NCBI GenBank assembly: GCA_902766655.1
Contig: CACXEL010000072.1
Coordinates: 1-10,748, forward strand
Direction of reading: 5' to 3'
Source: an uncultured Lachnospiraceae bacterium
Lineage (GTDB): Bacteria; Bacillota; Clostridia; Lachnospirales; Lachnospiraceae
DNA length: 10,748 nt
The notes beneath the pieces were generated by a model. The model did not search any database and was not told the origin of the DNA. It saw only the letters and a program-made list of their open reading frames with translations. The position numbers and the translations under genes are program-made. This document shows positions 6,048 to 10,748 of this stretch, in pieces. Position 1 is the first letter of the stretch. Every line of letters begins with the position of its first letter.

Positions 6048-6833
6048 TCAGATCATGGCACCGGTGAAAAGCCTGCGGCCAGCACGGACAGGCTGGCTTT
6101 GAGCCGCTCCGGCAGGACTTTGGACCTCCGCCGGATGGGCTTCCCTTTGATTCATGACAGTGTAAATCCTGCCGTACTTTGAAAATGACACAGGGAAAAT
6201 CCTCAGGGCCGTCAGAGCCCTTGTCATGTAGAGGGGCATAGCACCATTGCACTTGATTTCCAGAAGGCAGCCGCCGTTCTCATCCAGCGCTCTCCCCTCG
6301 TCACCCTTTGTGAGATCCAGCAGATCCTCACGGTAGCGGATGTTCCGGTCCAGAGTCATCCGAAGGCCCGGGTCCTGCTTCCCAAAAAAGGCTTCCCGGT
6401 CGTAAGCTATGAAGAGTCTCGGAACCGGCCGGTAGAAGCTCTGGAAGTAGGCCAGCTCCCTGATGATCTGAGAGTTTTCCTCCGGCATCCGGCCCTCCAG
6501 CAGAAAGGCGTTGGCTTCGGCGAGACTCATGGCAGCGCGGCGCTTGTAGACGACGCCGTCCACCTTCTTCTTCAGCTCCACGAAGACAGTGCTTTCATTT
6601 CCCGGAATCCCGTAGCTGCGGAGCCTCAGCTTTTCCTTATAGCCGGGCTTGTCCAGAGACCGGCTGATCAGCGTATTGTCAGCCGTATCGAAGTAGATGT
6701 TCTGGATGGTCGTGAGGCCATACTCGTCCAGCTGCATGTAGGGGGCCATCGCCGCGCGGAAGGCGGGGACCTTGTCCTCCGGGATCAGATACTTTATTTC
6801 CACGCGCCTGAATACTGTGTTGAATGACATCAT
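6048..6833 (-). CDS. VTC-domain polyphosphate polymerase-like protein
   Basis: A 261-residue soluble protein of the VTC domain family, whose yeast member Vtc4 makes polyphosphate from ATP in a basic tunnel (CYTH/triphosphate-tunnel fold). The expected alternating acidic and basic strands are visible: FRRVEIKYLI (8-17), IYFDTADN (46-53), YKEKLRLRSYG (65-75, basic tunnel residues), FVELKKKVDGVVYKRR (84-99), AYDREAF (143-149), LLEIKCNGAMP (190-200, acidic metal-binding strand) and FSKYGRIY (217-224). The tail after 232 is Ala/Pro/Gln-rich and probably unstructured. Start: two adjacent ATG codons (6833 and 6830) follow AAGGGG; either is possible. It is first in an operon with the DUF4956 gene. 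Bacterial members are inferred, not generally proven, to make polyphosphate. No CotH-like kinase, often found with this pair, lies in the window. Confidence 0.9.
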   Translation of the reverse strand: MMSFNTVFRRVEIKYLIPEDKVPAFRAAMAPYMQLDEYGLTTIQNIYFDTADNTLISRSLDKPGYKEKLRLRSYGIPGNESTVFVELKKKVDGVVYKRRAAMSLAEANAFLLEGRMPEENSQIIRELAYFQSFYRPVPRLFIAYDREAFFGKQDPGLRMTLDRNIRYREDLLDLTKGDEGRALDENGGCLLEIKCNGAMPLYMTRALTALRIFPVSFSKYGRIYTVMNQREAHPAEVQSPAGAAQSQPVRAGRRLFTGAMI

Positions 6834-6898
6834 CTTACCCCTTCGTTTCTGTGAATAGTGCCATCTTAAGGGTGAGGTGTGTTCGAGCTGTGTCCTCT

Positions 6899-6933
6899 TT
6901 CCGGGGATTTTGTGAAATCCGGGGAACTTTTTT
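6899..6933 (+). terminator. Terminator-like hairpin facing the VTC promoter region
   Basis: GGATTT (6905-6910) and AAATCC (6915-6920) form a stem with loop TGTG, extended across a 2x2 internal loop by TTCC/GGAA (6899-6902, 6923-6926), and followed by six T (6928-6933). It would stop plus-strand transcription, yet no plus-strand gene lies upstream, so it may insulate the region from antisense transcripts coming from the VTC/DUF4956 operon. Confidence 0.4.
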
Positions 6934-7023
6934 GCCCTTCAACCGCCGCCTGACGCATAAAACTCTGAATGACTGCGGCCACGCCGGCCCTTCACCTTCG
7001 AAAGCATTGTATCCGGACCCGGG

Positions 7024-7034
7024 CACTGACAGTG
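7024..7034. promoter_or_regulatory. Short perfect palindrome in the divergent intergenic region
   Basis: CACTG-A-CAGTG, an 11-bp perfect inverted repeat, sits between the divergent VTC and HAD genes. It could be an operator half-site pair, but a match this short may be chance. The remainder of 6834-7079 shows no convincing coding sequence. Confidence 0.2.
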
Positions 7035-7079
7035 TGTTTCAAAACGCATTCCGACATAGCGTGCAGGACCTTTCCATGA

Positions 7080-7140
7080 TATACTGAAATGGAAGCCGCC
7101 CCGACCGGTCTTATGAGCTGTTCAGCGGGAATAAGGCCGG
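7080..7140 (+). promoter_or_regulatory. Probable -10 element and leader hairpin of the HAD gene
   Basis: TATACT (7080-7085) is a good -10 without a recognisable -35. Just after the predicted start, CCGGTCTTAT (7105-7114) pairs with ATAAGGCCGG (7131-7140; one G-T pair) around an inner GCTG/CAGC stem. The following TGCTTTCATTTTG is T-rich but interrupted. The leader to the ATG at 7261 is about 170 nt, with no supported small gene. Confidence 0.4.
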
Positions 7141-7260
7141 TGCTTTCATTTTGTCGGGCGGGCCCTCAAATGGAATTCAACGATGATCAGCGTGAAAGAA
7201 GGTCCGTGCTTTCACTGCCGGTCCTACCGCCGGTCAACGGCGTCGGAATGGAGACCCCCT

Positions 7261-8091
7261 ATGAGAAAAATACTGTTCATGGATCTTGACGATACCCTCC
7301 TCGACAGCGCAAAGAACGTCTCCCCGGAGAATGAGGCAGCCATCAACGAAGCCCTGGCCCGGGGGCACGTGATCGTCATCTGTACCGGCCGCCCTTTGAG
7401 CGGCACCTTCAGCACCATCAGCCGGCTGCACCTGGACCGGGAGAACTGCTATGCCGTCTGTTTTAACGGCGGCCTCATCTACGACTCCTTCCGCAGGGAG
7501 GTCCTCTTCAAAAAGAGCTTCCCCATCGCGGACGCCAGGAAGGTCTTTGCCGCGGCGGACGAAGCAGGCATCCACGTCCAGACCTACGATTCGGAGGCCC
7601 TGCTGGTAAGGGAGTACAACACCGAGGCTGATTACTACGTGAAGCACTGCCCCACGCCCTACCGGGTGGACCCGGGCCTGCCCGAGACCCTCACCGAGGA
7701 GCCGGTCAAATGCCTGCTCATCGACCTGACCGGCCGGGACAAGACCGAACCCTTCCGCACGGGCTTCAAGGCCAATGTCAAGACAGAGGTACCGCTCGAC
7801 CTCTTCTACTCCAGCGGCCTTTACCTGGAGGTGGTCCGGGAAGGTATTTCCAAGGGCGAAGCCATCCGCTGGCTCTGTGCCCGTCTGGATATCCCGGTAG
7901 AAAACTCTGTCGGCGCGGGCGATTCGGAGAACGATCTTCCCATGATCACCGCGGCCGGCGTCGGCTGCGCCATGGCCAACGCCTGTGAAGCCTGCAAGGA
8001 GGCCGCGGACTACGTCACGGAGAGAGACTGCAACCACAGCGGCCTCGCGGAAATCATCCACCGTTTTATCCTGGAGGACGCAGCGGACTGA
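7261..8091 (+). CDS. Cof-type HAD-IIB family phosphatase
   Basis: A haloacid dehalogenase-superfamily hydrolase, subfamily IIB, which typically removes phosphate from sugar phosphates or other small metabolites through an aspartyl-phosphate intermediate. The 276-residue protein has motif I MDLDDTLLD (7-15; nucleophile Asp8 and acid/base Asp10), motif II CTGRP (41-45), the alpha/beta cap at about 85-190, motif III Lys198 in GISKGEAI (195-202) and motif IV GDSENDLPM (220-228, with Asp221 and Asp225). All catalytic residues are present. The start at 7261 places motif I at the usual distance and is preceded by GGAG; the longer frame to 7183 adds residues without family similarity. The last codons lie in the first copy of a 65-bp tandem repeat. 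Substrate cannot be predicted from sequence alone. Confidence 0.93.
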   Translation: MRKILFMDLDDTLLDSAKNVSPENEAAINEALARGHVIVICTGRPLSGTFSTISRLHLDRENCYAVCFNGGLIYDSFRREVLFKKSFPIADARKVFAAADEAGIHVQTYDSEALLVREYNTEADYYVKHCPTPYRVDPGLPETLTEEPVKCLLIDLTGRDKTEPFRTGFKANVKTEVPLDLFYSSGLYLEVVREGISKGEAIRWLCARLDIPVENSVGAGDSENDLPMITAAGVGCAMANACEACKEAADYVTERDCNHSGLAEIIHRFILEDAAD

Positions 8092-8226
8092 TCACCTGAT
8101 TTGCGTCATCGGCTTCATTTCCGGACCGCTATACCCTGGAAGACGCAGCGGGCTGATCGCCTGATTTGCGTCATCGGCTTCATTTCCGGACCGCTATACC
8201 CTGGAAGACGCAGCGGGCTGATCGCC
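8071..8226. repeat. 65-bp tandem repeat beginning in the HAD 3' end
   Basis: Units begin at 8071, 8136 and 8201 with period 65: two full copies and a third partial copy of about 26 bp. Units two and three are identical over the overlap. Unit one, which carries the HAD C-terminus (LEDAAD and stop), differs only at three positions, all A/G transitions (GAG/GAA, GAC/GGC, CAC/CGC). Similarity also extends about 11 bp leftwards, so each downstream copy still spells RYTLEDAAG-stop against RFILEDAAD-stop in the gene. Because 65 is not a multiple of three and a stop precedes each copy, the extra copies are not part of a working gene. Confidence 0.95.
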
Positions 8227-8291
8227 GGAAGGCGCTCTCACCCTGAAAAAATGAATAAAAAGGCATGTCCATCTTTGTCATATATCAATAA

Positions 8292-8320
8292 TTGAATATC
8301 GACATATTCTGTGCTATAGT
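8292..8320 (+). promoter_or_regulatory. Promoter of the flotillin leader
   Basis: TTGAAT (8292-8297) and TATAGT (8315-8320) are separated by 17 bp. The surrounding 8255-8330 is markedly A/T-rich compared with its flanks. A start near 8327 gives about 285 nt of leader before the flotillin ATG. Confidence 0.75.
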
Positions 8321-8349
8321 ACCTTCAACGACAAAAGGAAGTAGCAGAA

Positions 8350-8375
8350 CATTCGATGACCATGATCGAATGGTC
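8350..8375 (+). promoter_or_regulatory. Overlapping alternative hairpins in the flotillin leader
   Basis: CATTCGAT (8350-8357) pairs perfectly with ATCGAATG (8365-8372). The loop sequence GACCAT (8358-8363) pairs perfectly with ATGGTC (8370-8375), so the two hairpins exclude one another. The region starts about 23 nt after the predicted transcription start. Confidence 0.45.
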
Positions 8376-8415
8376 CTGAAATCGTCAGAACGGTAAAAAA
8401 ACCCGTATCAGGTGA

Positions 8416-8473
8416 GACTGCAAAACTTTTATCGTGAACGCACGGTTCGCGGTAAAAGGTTTGCGGTCTTTTT
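8416..8473 (+). terminator. Long-stem intrinsic terminator inside the flotillin leader
   Basis: A 24-position stem (8416-8439 with 8445-8468) with three G-U pairs and one mismatch, loop GCACG, is followed directly by TTTTT (8469-8473). It lies about 90 nt after the predicted start and 137 nt before the flotillin ATG. It would end a short RNA of about 150 nt, or act as an attenuator for flotillin. I find no convincing second promoter between it and the gene. Confidence 0.85.
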
Positions 8474-8486
8474 ATATATAAAGAGG

Positions 8487-8604
8487 CTGCGGACCGCAGG
8501 ACGGAAGTTGTAACGTTCTGCATTTACCCGGACCGCACGGGAACCGCGGCTCCTTCAGAGAAGAGCCGCCAAATCAAAAAAGCTGCACAAGCAGCAAAAG
8601 GAGG
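8487..8604 (+). promoter_or_regulatory. Hairpins between the leader terminator and the flotillin start
   Basis: Three structures are visible: CTGCGG-A-CCGCAG (8487-8499), a perfect 13-bp palindrome; GCGGCTC/GAGCCGC (from 8546, a 7-bp stem); and GCTGC-ACAA-GCAGC (8582-8595), which ends just before the very strong AAAAGGAGGT ribosome binding site. The sequence GGACCGCA occurs twice here (from 8491 and from 8530) and is complementary to TGCGGTC in the 3' arm of the upstream terminator (8462-8468). Confidence 0.4.
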
Positions 8605-8610
8605 TACCAT

Positions 8611-10173
8611 ATGCCTGTCATTGCCCTACTCATTCTGATTCTCGTCGTTCTTCTGATCCTGGTGATCGCCCTGGGTTACGTCAAGGCTCCGCCGGATCAG
8701 GCCTTCATCATCTCCGGTATGAGCCGGGAGCCCAAGATCATCAGCGGCGGGTCCGGCATCCGGATCCCCCTCCTCCAGAGAGTGGACAAGCTCTACCTGG
8801 GCCAGATGTCCGTCGACATCAAGACGGAGCAGGCCGTGCCCACCAACGACTTCATCAACGTCAACGTGGACGCCATCGCCAAGGTCCGGGTCGCGCCGGA
8901 TCCCCAGGGCATCCAGCTGGCGGCCAAGAACTTCCTGAACAAAAAGCCTGACCAGATCGCACTCGAGCTTCAGGATTCCCTCCAGGGCAACATGCGTGAA
9001 ATCATCGGCACGCTGGAGCTGAGAGCCATCAACACGGACCGGGATTCATTTTCCGACCAGGTGGTGGAAAAAGCTTCCAGGGACATGGGCAAGCTCGGTA
9101 TCGAGATCATCTCCTGCAACATCCAGAACGTCACCGACGAGAACGGTCTGATTGCCGACCTCGGTATGGACAACACCTCCAAGATCAAGAAGGACGCGGC
9201 CATCGCCAAGGCCGAGGCCGACAAGGAGGTCGCCATCAAGAAGGCCGAGGCTGACCGCGCCGCCAACGAAGCCCGGGTAGCCGCCGAGACGGCCATCGCC
9301 GAGAAGAACAACGCCCTGGAGATCAAGAAGCACGAGCTCAACAAGGCCGCCGCCATCAAGCAGGCCGAGGCCGACAGCGCCTACGAGATCCAGCGTCAGG
9401 AGCAGATGAAGACGGTAAATGAAGCCACCGTCAACGCCGAGATCAAGAAGGCCGAGCGCGAGGCCGAGCTGAGGGAGCGCGAGGTCAGCGTCCAGCGCCA
9501 GACCCTGGCAGCCCAGATCAAGGAAAAAGCCGACGCCGACAAGTACGCCCTTGAAAAGCAGGCAGAAGCCGAGCTGGCCAGACGCCAGCGCGAGGCGGAA
9601 GCAAAGAAGTACGAGGAGGAGCAGGCCGCTGCCGCCCAGAAGGCCAGAGCGGATGCCCAGCAGTACGAGGCCGAGAAGCGGGCGGCCGGCGTGAGGGCCC
9701 AGTACGAGGCGGAAGCCAACGGCATCGCCCTCCGCGGCCAGGCCGAAGCCAAGGCCATCCGTGAGAAGGGTCTCGCTGAGGCCGAGGCCATGGACCGCAA
9801 GGCCGAAGCCTACCAGAAATACAACCAGGCAGCCATGGCCGAGATGATGATCAAGGTCCTGCCCGACATCGCGAAGAACATCGCGGAGCCGCTGTCCCAG
9901 ATCGGTGACATCACCATCATCGGCGGCGGAAACGGCGGGAACGGCGTCGACACGGTCGCCGACAACGTTCCCATCGTCATGGCCAAGCTCTTCAGGACCA
10001 TGAAGGAGGCAACCGGCGTCGATTTCTCCGAAATCATGCGGGCCGACACCTACGACGCCAAGGTCAACCGCAACATCAACATCAACGGAGGTGAGGGGCT
10101 TAAGGACCTGGCCGCCGAAGCCCTGAAGGACGCATCCCAAGAGGCTCCTTCCGGGACAGATATCACTGAGTAA
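8611..10173 (+). CDS. Flotillin family protein (FloT/YuaG-like SPFH protein)
   Basis: Flotillins are membrane scaffolds that organise functional microdomains and affect membrane fluidity, secretion and signalling complexes. The 520-residue product has an N-terminal hydrophobic anchor (about 3-22, PVIALLILILVVLLILVIAL), an SPFH/PHB domain (about 24-190, with PDQAFIISG and GGSGIRIPLLQRVDKL), then a long Ala/Glu/Lys-rich coiled-coil flotillin domain (about 190-415) with repeated AEAD/KAEA units, and a C-terminal tail with GGGNGGNG near 435 and a polar end. Length and domain order match FloT/YuaG. The ATG follows a near-perfect ribosome binding site. The repetitive codons create a long antisense open frame that is not a gene. 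No NfeD-type partner (YuaF) lies upstream in the window; an ABC transporter ATPase follows after a hairpin. Confidence 0.95.
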   Translation: MPVIALLILILVVLLILVIALGYVKAPPDQAFIISGMSREPKIISGGSGIRIPLLQRVDKLYLGQMSVDIKTEQAVPTNDFINVNVDAIAKVRVAPDPQGIQLAAKNFLNKKPDQIALELQDSLQGNMREIIGTLELRAINTDRDSFSDQVVEKASRDMGKLGIEIISCNIQNVTDENGLIADLGMDNTSKIKKDAAIAKAEADKEVAIKKAEADRAANEARVAAETAIAEKNNALEIKKHELNKAAAIKQAEADSAYEIQRQEQMKTVNEATVNAEIKKAEREAELREREVSVQRQTLAAQIKEKADADKYALEKQAEAELARRQREAEAKKYEEEQAAAAQKARADAQQYEAEKRAAGVRAQYEAEANGIALRGQAEAKAIREKGLAEAEAMDRKAEAYQKYNQAAMAEMMIKVLPDIAKNIAEPLSQIGDITIIGGGNGGNGVDTVADNVPIVMAKLFRTMKEATGVDFSEIMRADTYDAKVNRNININGGEGLKDLAAEALKDASQEAPSGTDITE

Positions 10174-10192
10174 TTTTAGAACTGGACAGCCG

Positions 10193-10217
10193 GGGGGAGG
10201 CCGGCAGGGCCTCCCCC
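10193..10217 (+). promoter_or_regulatory. Intercistronic stem-loop between flotillin and ABC ATPase genes
   Basis: GGGGGAGGCC (10193-10202) and GGCCTCCCCC (10208-10217) form a perfect 10-bp stem with loop GGCAG. Only GTTAATAAA follows, with no T run, so it is more likely an mRNA-stabilising or partial-termination element than a full terminator. The next ribosome binding site, AAAGGAG, starts 7 nt later, so the two genes may be co-transcribed. Confidence 0.6.
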
Positions 10218-10238
10218 GTTAATAAAGGAGAACACCCC

Positions 10239-10748
10239 ATGCTTGACGTAAGCCACGTAACGAAAAAGTACGGAAAGAACACCGCTCTGAACGACATCAG
10301 CTTCCACCTGGCCCCCGGCGACGTGACCATCCTGCTGGGCCCCAATGGCGCCGGCAAGAGCACCATCATGAAATCCGTCATGGGCTTCTGCAGGTACGAG
10401 GGCGAAATCACGGTCGCAGGCCTCCCCAACAAATCCCCGGAGGCACGGCGGATCATGGGTTACATTCCCGAGATGCCCGCCCTCTATCCCAATCTGACCG
10501 TGGCGGAGCACATGGAATTCCTGGCCAGGGCCTACCGGCTCACAGACTACAAGGAGCGGGCGGACATGCTGCTCGAGCGGTTCGAGCTCACCGAGCAGCG
10601 GAAAAAGTTCGGAGACGAGCTCTCCAAGGGTATGCAGCAGAAACTGAATCTCTGCCTTGGTCTTTTGCCTGATCCCGACATCATCCTCCTTGATGAGCCG
10701 CTGTTAGGTCTTGATCCTCACGCCATCAAGGAACTAAAGAATTACATC
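10239..10748 (+). CDS. ABC transporter ATP-binding protein, C-terminus beyond window
   Basis: ATP-hydrolysing subunit of an ABC transporter, most like the ABC-2/CcmA-type exporters. The visible 170 residues contain the A-loop Tyr11 (KKYGKNTAL), Walker A GPNGAGKST (34-42), a Q-loop region in which Glu replaces Gln (GYIPEMPALYPNLT, 74-87), as is common in ABC-2 exporters, the ABC signature LSKGMQQK (128-135) and Walker B DIILLDEP (147-154) with Asp152 and catalytic Glu153, followed by the D-loop GLDP (157-160). All ATPase motifs are intact. The start follows AAAGGAG about 8 nt upstream. The H-loop and C-terminus lie outside the window, and the membrane permease is probably the next gene. Substrate is unknown; location behind flotillin suggests an envelope-related exporter. 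Confidence 0.93.
   Translation, partial: MLDVSHVTKKYGKNTALNDISFHLAPGDVTILLGPNGAGKSTIMKSVMGFCRYEGEITVAGLPNKSPEARRIMGYIPEMPALYPNLTVAEHMEFLARAYRLTDYKERADMLLERFELTEQRKKFGDELSKGMQQKLNLCLGLLPDPDIILLDEPLLGLDPHAIKELKNYI

Noticed and set aside
7183..7260. Upstream extension of the HAD phosphatase frame
   Set aside because: Motif I of Cof-type phosphatases lies within the first 15 residues from 7261, which also has its own ribosome binding site.
8101..8295. 64-codon frame through the 65-bp tandem repeats
   Set aside because: The repeat period is not a multiple of three, so the repeats appear in different frames, and there is no ribosome binding site.
9046..10140. 364-codon minus-strand frame opposite flotillin, Leu/Gly-rich
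   Set aside because: It is the antisense of Ala/Glu/Lys-rich coiled-coil codons, has no family resemblance, and flotillin is unambiguous on the other strand.

Overview
The window looks like a chromosomal segment of a GC-rich member of the Bacillota, most likely class Clostridia and possibly Lachnospiraceae-like. This is an inference from three things: strong AAGGAGG-type ribosome binding sites and consensus sigma-A promoters, rho-independent terminators, and a gene content typical of that group (lipoprotein ApbE, a VTC-domain/DUF4956 pair, a CpaA-type prepilin peptidase, a TadZ-like ATPase, flotillin). No insertion sequence, phage gene, CRISPR array, tRNA or rRNA was seen.

Layout. Positions 1-451 (minus) hold a Tat translocase component, TatB-like, whose C-terminus runs off the left edge. 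Upstream of it (452-835, minus) is a perfect-consensus promoter followed by about 350 nt of untranslated leader that folds into a closed multi-branch structure; this is one of the two most interesting non-coding stretches. On the plus strand follow a lipoprotein ApbE flavinyltransferase (1107-2243) with a strong terminator, a 74-residue unknown protein (2410-2634) with its own terminator, a prepilin peptidase (2870-3397) and a TadZ-like P-loop ATPase (3587-4636). A minus-strand HTH regulator (4594-5040) overlaps the tadZ 3' end tail to tail. Next is a minus-strand operon of a VTC-domain polyphosphate polymerase-like protein (6048-6833) and a DUF4956 membrane protein (5330-6010), closed by a terminator. 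From 7261 everything is on the plus strand: a Cof-type HAD phosphatase (7261-8091), a 65-bp tandem repeat that starts inside its 3' end, a 290-nt leader with promoter and a 24-bp-stem terminator, a flotillin (8611-10173), and the ATPase of an ABC transporter (10239 to the right edge).

How the genes work together. Most transcription units are short and functionally independent. Several act at the cell envelope: protein export (Tat), extracytoplasmic flavinylation (ApbE), pilus machinery (prepilin peptidase, TadZ), membrane polyphosphate-type chemistry (VTC/DUF4956), membrane microdomains (flotillin) and transport (ABC). The two pilus genes are not accompanied here by the secretion ATPase, platform or pilin genes. 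The strongest candidates for undescribed biology are the two long structured leaders, upstream of the Tat gene and of the flotillin gene, neither of which I can match to a known riboswitch class by eye.
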